From Dehalococcoidia bacterium UBA3254 (GTDB lineage Bacteria > Chloroflexota > Dehalococcoidia > Dehalococcoidales > UBA3254), in assembly GCA_002362735.1 (NCBI GenBank), contig DEUU01000040.1, positions 1 through 15,472 on the forward strand: DNA of 15,472 nt, written 5' to 3'. The notes below the pieces were generated by a model that saw nothing but the letters and a program-made list of their open reading frames with translations, made no database searches and was not told where the DNA came from. Each line of letters opens with the position of its first letter. Position 1 is the stretch's first letter. Positions 7,393 through 14,822 of the stretch are shown one piece after another. A program made the translations under genes and the position numbers.

Positions 7393-7398
7393 GATTAC

Positions 7399-7452
7399 CT
7401 AGATCAAGATACCGATGGTAGAAACTAGTTCCCACTTCCGATAATTGATCAA
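7399..7452 (-). CDS. Possible 17-residue leader frame with a strong ribosome site, ending in TAG ahead of the zinc protein
   Basis: A very strong minus-strand ribosome site, AAGGAGGT (7463-7456), is followed 3 nt later by TTG at 7452, the start of a 17-codon frame (MINYRKWELVSTIGILI) ending in TAG at 7401-7399. The TAG lies just 6 nt before the ATG of the small Cys/His protein, in the same reading frame. It may be a leader peptide, a 5' extension of that gene interrupted by an amber codon, or a decayed start. SD-to-TTG spacing is on the short side. Confidence 0.3.
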   Translation of the reverse strand: MINYRKWELVSTIGILI

Positions 7453-7534
7453 TTTACCTCCTTAATTTCTGCATTAGTTTGCATTTTCCAATTGGTTAAA
7501 TTGTTTATAAATTATTATATGGCTTTCATGATAG

Positions 7535-9475
7535 CTAAATTTTCAATGCCGTGTACGCTCCTTCTCTAATAGCATCTATAGCCTGTCTGGGTTTGAGAGC
7601 ATCTCCAATCAAGTATATCTCTGCTATTTTCCCTTCGAGTTCTTTCTTTAGTGAGTATACCGGCATAACTCCCATCGCCAGGACGATAGAGTCAAATCCA
7701 GTAATCTGGATTTCCTTTCCATCCTTTTCAGCAATAACCCCATCTCTAATAATTTCTTTGACAGTAATCCCTGTTTCCGTTTGAACACCATACTCTTTTA
7801 ATCTCTGGAACAAAAAATATTTTATCGCCGGATGAAGTTCGGAAGCGATTTCAGGTAGAGTTTCTACAATGGTCACCCTATGTTTATATTCACCTAGCAG
7901 GTCAGCCGTCTCACAACCAACCGTACCGCCGCCGATAATCAATACTCTGTTACCGGTTGGCTTCTTACCCTCAATCACTTCTGACGCTTGAACAACCTGC
8001 TCTCTATTTATCCCCTTGACGTCCGGATAATACGGTACTCCACCGGTAGCAATAATAACGACATCGGGTCTTTCTGCAAATATTCGTTCCGCGGTAGCCT
8101 CTATCCCTAGATTGAAACAAACACCATATTTTTCACACATCTGAATTTGGTAAGCAACAGCCTTGGAGATATCTTGTTTTAAGGGTGGGATTGCAGCTAT
8201 TCTAAACTGCCCCCCGAGTAACTGTTCTTTTTCATACAGCGTGACTTTATATCCGCGGGCTGCAGCTAACCAGGCAGATTCAAGTCCCCCCGGACCCCCA
8301 CCAACAACTACAACCTTTTTAATAATTGCTGCCGGCTTTATTATCAAATCACCTTCGCGGCCACAGATCGGATTAACGGTACACGATACAGACGCTTTAA
8401 GATTCTCAGGTTTTGAAGGGTTCCAGATGCACCCTACCATGCAATAAATACAGGGGCAGATTTCATCTACTTTTCCTGAAGCAACCTTATTGGGAATTTC
8501 CGGATCTGCCAGTGAAGGCCTTCCAAATCCAATGAGATCAGCCTTGCCCGTTTCAATAGCATCTTCAGCCAGCAAAGGCTCGTTAATTCTTCCGGCAACG
8601 ATCACAGGTATGGAAATTGATTTTTTGATTTCCGCTGCATATGGAAGGAGATAACCTGATGGTAAAGCAGTACAAGACATGGTATATTGAGAACTTTCAG
8701 CTACACTAATCGATACGTTGATAGCGTTTACTCCGGCTTTCTCCATATGCTGCGCTACCATACATGATTCCGCTAATGTTCGCCCACCGGGTACCTTTTC
8801 ATCGGCACTAAGCCTGAAGGTAACAGGAAAACGGTTACCAATCTTATGCCGGATATTCTTGACAATCTCAACAGGAAAACGCATCCTGTTTTCGAATTTA
8901 CCACCGAAGTAATCTGTACGTTTATTAGAGTATGCGGACATAAACTCAGCCACAAGATACCCGTGACCGCCGTGCACCTCAATAGCGTCAAAACCAGCAT
9001 CTCGAGCCCGTAAGGCAGCGTCACCAAATTTTTCAATGACTTCGTATATCTCACTTGCGGATAGCTCTTTGGGCATTTCCCTGGAAACAGGACACGGAAC
9101 AGGTGAAGGAGCTAATGGCTGGCCTCCGGTGATTTTTCGATTAGTTTGTCGGCCGGCATGCCCTAACTGTATGGCTATCTTAACATCGTATTCATGGACC
9201 TTTTTGGTTAGTTCAGTTAGACCGGGTATAAACCGATCATCCCAAATTCCAAGCTGATGATCTATAGCCTTTCCAAGGGGGTCTATCGCGGTAAACCCTT
9301 CGATAAGCAAACCCCAGCCTCCCTTCGCCCTGGCTTCCCAGTAGTCAATCAGCGCATGACTGACAGTCCCATCGGCATGAGCTAACTCAGAGCACATCGG
9401 TGATACTACAAACCGGTTCTTTAATTCAATATTCCCTAGCCTTATTGGGGTAAAAAGCCTGGGAAACTGTCTCAT
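7535..9475 (-). CDS. NADH:flavin oxidoreductase, 2,4-dienoyl-CoA reductase-like (Old Yellow Enzyme family with [4Fe-4S] and FAD/NAD domains)
   Basis: A 646-residue three-part flavoenzyme of the FadH/trimethylamine dehydrogenase type. Residues 1-340 form the FMN-binding TIM barrel, with EVHGGHGYLVAEF (166-178) and RTDYFGGKFENRMRFP (186-201) matching the family signature. Cys342, 345, 349 and 365 are the [4Fe-4S] ligands (C-x2-C-x3-C-x15-C). A FAD site VVGGGPGG (390-397) and an NAD(P) site IIGGGTVG (513-520) follow. Such proteins pass hydride from NAD(P)H via FAD and the cluster to FMN, which reduces an activated C=C bond; others demethylate amines. The motif HGGHGYL replaces the commoner H-x-AHGYL. 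ATG at 9475 has GAGG 5 nt upstream. The gene lies 107 bp after dctM on the same strand, so import and reduction of the substrate may be co-expressed. Enoate, enone and dienoyl-CoA substrates are all possible. Confidence 0.92.
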   Translation of the reverse strand: MRQFPRLFTPIRLGNIELKNRFVVSPMCSELAHADGTVSHALIDYWEARAKGGWGLLIEGFTAIDPLGKAIDHQLGIWDDRFIPGLTELTKKVHEYDVKIAIQLGHAGRQTNRKITGGQPLAPSPVPCPVSREMPKELSASEIYEVIEKFGDAALRARDAGFDAIEVHGGHGYLVAEFMSAYSNKRTDYFGGKFENRMRFPVEIVKNIRHKIGNRFPVTFRLSADEKVPGGRTLAESCMVAQHMEKAGVNAINVSISVAESSQYTMSCTALPSGYLLPYAAEIKKSISIPVIVAGRINEPLLAEDAIETGKADLIGFGRPSLADPEIPNKVASGKVDEICPCIYCMVGCIWNPSKPENLKASVSCTVNPICGREGDLIIKPAAIIKKVVVVGGGPGGLESAWLAAARGYKVTLYEKEQLLGGQFRIAAIPPLKQDISKAVAYQIQMCEKYGVCFNLGIEATAERIFAERPDVVIIATGGVPYYPDVKGINREQVVQASEVIEGKKPTGNRVLIIGGGTVGCETADLLGEYKHRVTIVETLPEIASELHPAIKYFLFQRLKEYGVQTETGITVKEIIRDGVIAEKDGKEIQITGFDSIVLAMGVMPVYSLKKELEGKIAEIYLIGDALKPRQAIDAIREGAYTALKI

Positions 9476-9582
9476 TGATACCTCGATAAATGTTTTAATC
9501 GATTATTTAAGAAGAAATAAGACCTTTAGCATGGGTAAATAGCTGACCGATATGGAGCGACTGTTTTCCGAGAAATCAATGC

Positions 9583-10878
9583 CTACTTCATCAAATTAGG
9601 GAGCCAGACGCTTATTTGAGGGAAAATTATCACCACAGCCAGAAACACCACTAGGACACCCAGGTACGGTACGACACCACGGAGGAGTTCACCGGTAGGA
9701 ACGCCAAAAACGGCATTCATACTAAATAAATCCATTCCCATGGGTGGCGTAATTAATCCTATTTGCATATTTATTACAAACACTACTCCAAACCAAAGTG
9801 GATCGAAACCCAGGGAGATAATTAAGGGAACTAATATTGGAAGGGTCAATAGCATAATCGTCAACGCATCGATAAAACAACCCAAAAGTAAAAGGAGAAT
9901 ATTGATACTTATCATGACTAGCCACGGAGACATCCCGGCCGGGGCAATTAAATTTATTAAGGTCTTTGCTACTCCGGAGCTTCCAATAACGAAAGAGAAG
10001 ATGGTCGCAGCGATAAAAATGAAGCAAATCATCACATTTATCGAAGCCGCTTCTGTGGCGGCTGAAAATAAGCCCGGTAAACGAAGCCCGTATAATGAAA
10101 AACCTAAGATCAAAATGACTACAACACCAAATCCAGCCGCCTCCGTGGGAGTTACGATTCCCATATAAATTGATCCTAGAATAGCCAGCATCATAAAGAC
10201 AATGGGCCAGATCTTGGGAGCGGAACTTATCCTTTCTTTCCAACTTATACTTATTGGGCGAGGGGCTAATTTAGGATTTACCAGGCAAGCTATTATAGTA
10301 TAAATGGAAAGTAACGCTGCCAGGACGATACCAGGTATTATCCCGGCAATAAAAAGTTTACCCAGAGATATCTGCGACATTATAGCGTAGATAATCATCA
10401 TAGCACTGGGAGGAATGAGCGGGCCGAGGACACCTGCGGCGCAGAGAGCTCCCATGCTAATAGCCCGGTTATAACCCATTTTTTCCATTTGGGGCACGGC
10501 AACTTTCCCCACCGTGATGATGCAGGCGGTGCTGGTCCCGACCACGGCGGCCATAGCAGCCTCAGCCACTATACTGGCTATAATCAAGCCACCCGGAAGC
10601 CTCGATAGCCAGTTCTTCGTGACCACGAATACATCATCGCTTATTCTGGTAGAGCTTATTATACATCCCAATAATACGAATAGCGGGAGCGGAGTCCAGG
10701 TAAGATTGTAAAATATCTGGAAAGGCATCCATCCTACTTTTACAAAAAAGTCTGGTCCCCAGGCAATTACCCCGCCAACCAGAGCGGAAATTCCCAGAGT
10801 ATAAACAATGGGAACGCCTAGTGCCAGAAGGATCAACGTCCCTGCAATGGTTATTAGTGTTATGGTTAGAACACTCAC
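9583..10878 (-). CDS. dctM: TRAP transporter large permease subunit (DctM family)
   Basis: A 431-residue hydrophobic protein with about twelve predicted membrane segments. Conserved DctM motifs are GPLIPPSAMMIIYA (about 151-164), GIVTPTEAAG (about 240-249), FIDALTIMLLTLPILVPL (about 335-352) and GLITPPMGMDLF (about 374-385). It forms the ion-coupled transmembrane pathway that takes substrate from the DctP binding protein. The start is GTG at 10878, 6 nt after the dctQ TAG, with AGGT overlapping the dctQ stop; translation is probably coupled. It is the third gene of dctP-dctQ-dctM and is followed by the flavoenzyme gene. Family assignment is secure; the substrate is unknown. Confidence 0.95.
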   Translation of the reverse strand: MSVLTITLITIAGTLILLALGVPIVYTLGISALVGGVIAWGPDFFVKVGWMPFQIFYNLTWTPLPLFVLLGCIISSTRISDDVFVVTKNWLSRLPGGLIIASIVAEAAMAAVVGTSTACIITVGKVAVPQMEKMGYNRAISMGALCAAGVLGPLIPPSAMMIIYAIMSQISLGKLFIAGIIPGIVLAALLSIYTIIACLVNPKLAPRPISISWKERISSAPKIWPIVFMMLAILGSIYMGIVTPTEAAGFGVVVILILGFSLYGLRLPGLFSAATEAASINVMICFIFIAATIFSFVIGSSGVAKTLINLIAPAGMSPWLVMISINILLLLLGCFIDALTIMLLTLPILVPLIISLGFDPLWFGVVFVINMQIGLITPPMGMDLFSMNAVFGVPTGELLRGVVPYLGVLVVFLAVVIIFPQISVWLPNLMK

Positions 10879-10884
10879 TGTAAC

Positions 10885-11442
10885 CTAACTTCCCTGAGAA
10901 GATCGGATATTGTCTTTACTGACATTTTCCGTCTCCGGTTTTTCTTTTAATGAAACAATATACCGGTGAATCTGAGCTATGAGTACCAGGAATAGAAAGA
11001 AAGCTCCGATTGGCACCGTCACCATCACCGGAAATAACGGCACTCTTAGAACAGAATCGCTGACGCGGCCGATTTGCAGGACATACCAGGAGGAACTCCA
11101 GCTTTCCCAGAGGAGAACCGCACAAAATATTAGTCCTATTAACGAGCTAAATATCTTTAGTATAAGCTGTTTCTGGGCAGAAAGCCGGACTACAAAGATA
11201 TCCATCTTAATATTTTGACCACGGTTCTGACCGCCGGCAAATGCAAAAGCCACGCAGGCTAATAATAAAGTACAAGAAATCTCATATGAATACGGTTCCG
11301 GGCTGGCAAAAAGATATCTCCTTAAGGCACCGTAGGTGATGACCCAGGCCATAAGGACTATCAGAATTCCGGAGAATGCTAAACATATATAGCTCGCCCT
11401 GTCGACTATATAATCAAAAACTTTCCAAATGCGTTTACCCAA
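10885..11442 (-). CDS. dctQ: TRAP transporter small permease subunit (DctQ family)
   Basis: A protein of about 185 residues with four hydrophobic segments and the QNRGQNIKMDIF stretch, which matches the DctQ pattern of a charged or Gly-rich turn followed by 'H/K.D'. DctQ supports DctM in the membrane. Start choice: the longest frame begins at TTG 11511, but that codon has no ribosome site and sits 7 nt from a strong stem-loop. TTG at 11442 has AAGGGG 6 nt upstream and gives a usual-length N-terminus, so I prefer it; GTG at 11484 is a poorer option. The C-terminal tail (SLKEKPETENVSKDNIRSSQGS) is hydrophilic. The gap to dctM is 6 bp. Confidence 0.88.
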   Translation of the reverse strand: MGKRIWKVFDYIVDRASYICLAFSGILIVLMAWVITYGALRRYLFASPEPYSYEISCTLLLACVAFAFAGGQNRGQNIKMDIFVVRLSAQKQLILKIFSSLIGLIFCAVLLWESWSSSWYVLQIGRVSDSVLRVPLFPVMVTVPIGAFFLFLVLIAQIHRYIVSLKEKPETENVSKDNIRSSQGS

Positions 11443-11517
11443 TAACCGCCCCTTCTCAGGTGTAGTAAGTAAATGATAGGCCACGAAACATTCGTCGTAG
11501 CCAAGTTGCAAAATACG

Positions 11518-11553
11518 GGCAACACTCCATAATTGGCTTTATGGAGTGTTGCC
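11518..11553 (-). terminator. Perfect 15-bp stem-loop between dctP and dctQ, attenuator or mRNA stabiliser
   Basis: Arms 11518-11532 and 11539-11553 are perfect 15-bp inverted copies (GGCAACACTCCATAA) with a 6-nt loop. The structure begins 11 nt after the dctP stop. No T-tract follows on the minus strand, so partial termination or protection of the dctP mRNA 3' end is more likely than full termination. This would give excess binding protein over the permease, a known need in binding-protein-dependent transporters. Confidence 0.75.
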
Positions 11554-11564
11554 TGAGCTAGAAC

Positions 11565-12638
11565 CTAGGGGTTATCGCTGTTAGCTTTGTTAATAATATC
11601 CGTGATTTTCTGAGCATCTGATCCAACACCGGACATGATCTTATCATAGGCGGTACGAGAAGCCGCCTTCCATTTATCACGCTCCGCAGCCGGCAGGGTA
11701 TAGACCTTCATTCCAGCCTTTGCCAGATCTTGAGGAACAGAATCCGTAGACTGCAGGAAAAGAGTCTTCATAGAGGCCGTGCAATTATTCGCTTCCTGTA
11801 TCAAGATATCCTGGTCTTCCTTAGCCATCTTGTTCCACAGATCCAGATTAATCATGGTACCACAGAGGCACGGGAAGGCACCGCATAGTACCAGATTGGG
11901 GGCTACTTCCCATTCTTTCAAACTCATCATGGCCATCGTGGTGGAGAAAGCTCCATCAATGACACCTTTTTGCAGCGAGGGGTACTGATCGGGCCATGGC
12001 ATACTAACTGGAGAACCTCCCAGAGCCTGTACAGTTAACGAAACATTATTGTCCTGACCCGCTACTAACAGACCTTTCCAGTTATCCATACTCTGGACCG
12101 GTTTTCTGCTGCATAGTTCCAAATCTGAAGAGGCATATAGCTGTATCATTTTCTGGTTAAACTTCTTTTCCAGGACAGCGCTATAAATCTGTCTTAGCGG
12201 CTCACAACCAGCATAGGCTGCTTTAAGATTATTAAACATAAAGGGCAGCTCAGCCGTCGAAAAAATCATATCGCTGCCTGATAACCATGACGGCAAACAG
12301 TTAGCCATTTCAACGGTCCCTGTTCTTACTGCATCAAGAGCTTCCGTTGTTTTTATCAGTGAATCACCGGCGTAAACCTCCATTTTATACCGGCCATTAG
12401 TACGCTCGGTGACCTTTTTGGCCATTTTTTCAATCTCCGCAACCATGGGGTCTACAGGCGGAGCTCCCATCGCAAGCCTTAAAACCACCGCTTTGGATGC
12501 TGGCGCAGAAGTGGCTGCTGCGGGCGACGTGCTGGCTGGAGTGGTAGAGGTTGGGGTACTGGACGATGAGCATGAGATTGTTCCCAGGACTGACAGTGTC
12601 AAGATTACGAGCAATAAATAAATGCCTACCTTTTTCAT
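11565..12638 (-). CDS. dctP: TRAP transporter substrate-binding protein (DctP family), lipoprotein
   Basis: A 357-residue exported binding protein. It has an N-terminal signal (MKKVGIYLLLVILTLSVLG) and Cys23 as the likely lipidated residue; the lipobox TISC is imperfect. A Ser/Thr/Pro/Ala linker (24-48) leads to the DctP fold starting at VVLRLAMGAP. The motif YPSLQKGVIDGAFS (219-232) is the usual 'Y.aLq.GvvDG' signature. Where most DctP proteins have 'KGLKiRv', whose Arg pairs with a substrate carboxylate, this one reads WKGLLVAG, with Ala193 at the Arg position. At least seven Cys occur in the mature part, unusual for an extracytoplasmic protein and consistent with anaerobic life. ATG at 12638 has an excellent AGGAGG site. 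It is the first gene of the operon and is divergent from the response regulator at 12854. Confidence 0.92.
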   Translation of the reverse strand: MKKVGIYLLLVILTLSVLGTISCSSSSTPTSTTPASTSPAAATSAPASKAVVLRLAMGAPPVDPMVAEIEKMAKKVTERTNGRYKMEVYAGDSLIKTTEALDAVRTGTVEMANCLPSWLSGSDMIFSTAELPFMFNNLKAAYAGCEPLRQIYSAVLEKKFNQKMIQLYASSDLELCSRKPVQSMDNWKGLLVAGQDNNVSLTVQALGGSPVSMPWPDQYPSLQKGVIDGAFSTTMAMMSLKEWEVAPNLVLCGAFPCLCGTMINLDLWNKMAKEDQDILIQEANNCTASMKTLFLQSTDSVPQDLAKAGMKVYTLPAAERDKWKAASRTAYDKIMSGVGSDAQKITDIINKANSDNP

Positions 12639-12825
12639 TTTTCCTCCTCTTTAATTTATTAGTTTAAATCAACGTGAATAATAATAAACCTTCTTAAATT
12701 TCTCTCCTGACCCGATGCAGACAGTCTTATAAGCATAATAATATTAACCTGCCTTGTTCTTTTTTACAATTGACTTTTAAGCACCGTCCAAAAGACATAT
12801 AAGAATCTTATAATAATGACGTTTG

Positions 12826-12834
12826 TGCTATAAT
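12826..12834 (+). promoter_or_regulatory. Extended -10 promoter for the response regulator gene
   Basis: TGC directly followed by TATAAT (12829-12834) is a perfect extended -10 element. The -35 region is poor, as is common with extended -10 promoters. A start near 12841 leaves only about 13 nt of leader, which contains AGGTGA in front of ATG 12854. No clear leftward promoter for dctP could be picked out in the AT-rich 12639-12800 stretch. Confidence 0.5.
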
Positions 12835-12853
12835 TATGGGTCAAAGGTGAAAT

Positions 12854-13552
12854 ATGTCTGCATTATTCGCTTCGAATCCTGCTGGTGCAAATAAAATTAA
12901 AATTATTGTAGCTGATGATCATCCGTTGTTGCGTCAAGCTCTGAGAAATGTGCTCGAAGAACAGCCCGACTTTGAAATTATCGCTGAGGCTAACGATGGT
13001 GAAGAGGCAGTCAAACTGGCCGACCAGTTGAACCCCGATATAATAATTATGGATATCAGTATGCCTACCTTGAACGGACTGGAGGCAACCAGACAAATTA
13101 AGGCTGACCACCCTATGATAGCCATTCTGGTCTTAACGGTCCATAGTGATAGTGAGCATATACTCAGTATTCTTCAAGCCGGAGCCAGCGGCTATTTGAC
13201 AAAAAGTGTGTACGGAGATGAAGTTATCCATGCGATACGCGCTCTGGCGGCTGGAGAAACAGTGCTGGCTCCTTCTATCTCCAGGCAAATTCTCAAATAT
13301 GCATTTCAACATATTAATAAACCATTGAGTTTAAATACCGGCGAAAAGCTAACTCCCAGGGAAATTGAGGTACTTAAACTATTAGCTAAAGGTATATCCA
13401 ACAAGGATATCGCGTTCAGGTTAAACTTAAATATGCGCACCGTGAAAAGTTACCTGGCAGAGCTTTTCTTAAAATTAAATGCGGCTTCTCGTACGGAAGT
13501 GGTCATTATAGGGTTACGTAAAGGCATTTTAACACTTGATGATCTGGAATAA
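12854..13552 (+). CDS. NarL/FixJ (LuxR)-type response regulator
   Basis: A 232-residue two-domain transcription factor. The receiver domain (about 15-135) has acidic residues Asp21-Asp22 (VADDH), phospho-acceptor Asp67 (IIIMDISMP), Thr95 (LTVH) and Lys117 (YLTKSV), so all phosphorylation residues are present. The C-terminal LuxR-type helix-turn-helix starts at LTPREIEVLKLLAKG (166-180) with recognition region MRTVKSYLAELFLKL. No partner histidine kinase is in the window. Its position, divergent from the TRAP operon and upstream of the flavodoxin-ferredoxin gene, suggests local control. ATG 12854 is preceded by AGGTGA. Targets are not shown by the sequence; the 3975-4530 and 12639-12853 regions are the natural candidates. 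Confidence 0.95.
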   Translation: MSALFASNPAGANKIKIIVADDHPLLRQALRNVLEEQPDFEIIAEANDGEEAVKLADQLNPDIIIMDISMPTLNGLEATRQIKADHPMIAILVLTVHSDSEHILSILQAGASGYLTKSVYGDEVIHAIRALAAGETVLAPSISRQILKYAFQHINKPLSLNTGEKLTPREIEVLKLLAKGISNKDIAFRLNLNMRTVKSYLAELFLKLNAASRTEVVIIGLRKGILTLDDLE

Positions 13553-13565
13553 CCGAGAATGCCCG

Positions 13566-13588
13566 GGTTGATGATTTTGTCATTAACC
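13566..13588 (+). terminator. 9-bp stem-loop between the response regulator and the flavodoxin-ferredoxin gene
   Basis: GGTTGATGA (13566-13574) pairs with TCATTAACC (13580-13588), with one G-U pair, around a 5-nt loop. It lies 13 nt after the response regulator stop. No T-tract follows, so it may only lower read-through or stabilise the upstream mRNA. Confidence 0.3.
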
Positions 13589-13638
13589 AAAAATGGCTGA
13601 CCAACGCTGGAATCTCATAATCAGAAAAGGAGCAGACA

Positions 13639-14592
13639 ATGAAGAAGTTAAAAGCAATCATAGTCTACTACTCGGCCACAGGCAACACCAAAAAGGTAGC
13701 CCGCTCTATTCAAGCAGGAGTGAAGCAGATATTGGGAGATTGTGATATCGCCTCCGTTAAAGAGGCCAAAACTTTTGATTTCAACAAGTATGATATCCTC
13801 GGCCTTGGCTCACCTGTCTGGAGTCTGCGTGAACCGGCCAACGTTCAAATCTTCATGCAGAGCCTGCCCGCCTTAAAAGGAAAGTTCGCTTTTTCATTCT
13901 GTACCCATGGCTGCACTCCGGTCAGTTTTATGTACCGGGTTACTAAAGCCCTCACAGATAAAGGGGCAACGTATATCGGCTACGGAGACTGGTATGGAGG
14001 AGTAAACCAGCTTGCCTGTATGCCAAAACCCTATCCCACGGATGGCCATCCTGACGATATAGACCTCAAGGAAGCAGAGGATTTTGGAAAGGAAATGGCC
14101 AATCTTGGCCAGAGGATATCTATGGGAGAGACCCAATTGATACCCGGTATACCGGTCTGGAAAGAGGGTATGGATCCTCTCTGGAAACCTGATGGAGCCG
14201 CGAGTGAGCCATTAGCCCATGAAGTGGCCAAGCTTGACAGGCAGGTTAAGGCTGAGAGGAAAATCGATCTGAAGAAATGCAAGCAGCCAGCCTGTACTCT
14301 ATGTGTAGAGAACTGTCCCATGGAAGCCATTGACTTCTCTATCACTTCTATCTTTAAGAAGAATTGTATTGTTTGCCACTTGTGTGAGACGGTCTGTCCT
14401 GAGGGAGCAATTGAATATAGCCATGAGCCTTACTATACAATTCACGTTGATTATGGATTTTATGATTTCAAGGACTTGCGTGAACAGACGGCTAAAGGAC
14501 GCTTTAGACCCTTAGTACCCTGGGATAAGATCGGTGCGGATGGTCCTGGATATAAAAAGAACAAGCATCCCCGATACGTCATCCCGGACTAA
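13639..14592 (+). CDS. Flavodoxin-ferredoxin fusion protein (EFR1-type)
   Basis: A 317-residue soluble electron-transfer protein. Residues 5-160 form a flavodoxin-like domain with the FMN phosphate loop SATGNTKKVA (12-21) and LGSPVW (56-61). Residues 210-256 hold two [4Fe-4S] sites: Cys214, 219, 222, 226 and Cys243, 246, 249, 253. The first site has C-x4-C in place of the usual C-x2-C at its start. The EFR1-type family joins FMN and two clusters in one chain and is common in anaerobes. Its likely role is to carry low-potential electrons, perhaps for the AOR or the flavoenzyme. A Gly/Pro-rich insert (about 114-140) and an aromatic, basic C-terminal tail (about 260-317) lie outside the core domains. 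ATG 13639 has AAAGGAG upstream. It is 86 bp after the response regulator and co-oriented with it. Confidence 0.9.
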   Translation: MKKLKAIIVYYSATGNTKKVARSIQAGVKQILGDCDIASVKEAKTFDFNKYDILGLGSPVWSLREPANVQIFMQSLPALKGKFAFSFCTHGCTPVSFMYRVTKALTDKGATYIGYGDWYGGVNQLACMPKPYPTDGHPDDIDLKEAEDFGKEMANLGQRISMGETQLIPGIPVWKEGMDPLWKPDGAASEPLAHEVAKLDRQVKAERKIDLKKCKQPACTLCVENCPMEAIDFSITSIFKKNCIVCHLCETVCPEGAIEYSHEPYYTIHVDYGFYDFKDLREQTAKGRFRPLVPWDKIGADGPGYKKNKHPRYVIPD

Positions 14593-14630
14593 ATCTGGAC
14601 TATAGCAAAAAATATGGATGTTTTCCCCAA

Positions 14631-14665
14631 AAGGCGCTGGCATAGATAGTTAACGTCAGCGCCTT
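14631..14665 (-). terminator. Hairpin between convergent genes, likely terminator for the minus-strand molybdopterin gene
   Basis: AAGGCGCTG (14631-14639) and CAGCGCCTT (14657-14665) form a perfect GC-rich 9-bp stem, extendable by a G-U and a C-G pair. On the minus strand the stem runs directly into TTTT; on the plus strand no T-run follows. It lies 38 nt after the plus-strand stop at 14592 and may serve both directions. A second nested hairpin, CTTAATA (14781-14787) and TATTAAG (14809-14815) around ACACC-TCAC-GGTGT (14789-14802), sits just after the minus-strand stop. Confidence 0.5.
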
Positions 14666-14822
14666 GTGGAAACGTATCAGTAGATATGAATCACCCTGGA
14701 ACAAAGTTACGGTCAGAGGCCTGGATAGTGTTCAGCTCGATATATTCCTGTGTCACCTGTATTTTTTTCGGCTATCTGACCTTAATAAACACCTCACGGT
14801 GTCATGACTATTAAGAAATCCT

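Noticed and set aside
7214..7435. Overlapping 73-residue frame starting at GTG 7435
   Set aside because: It overlaps the Cys/His-motif frame, lacks any motif itself, and the strong ribosome site is too far upstream for its start.
9722..10243. 173-residue minus-strand frame and a 142-residue plus-strand frame inside dctM
   Set aside because: Both are frame shadows of a membrane protein gene with clear DctM motifs.
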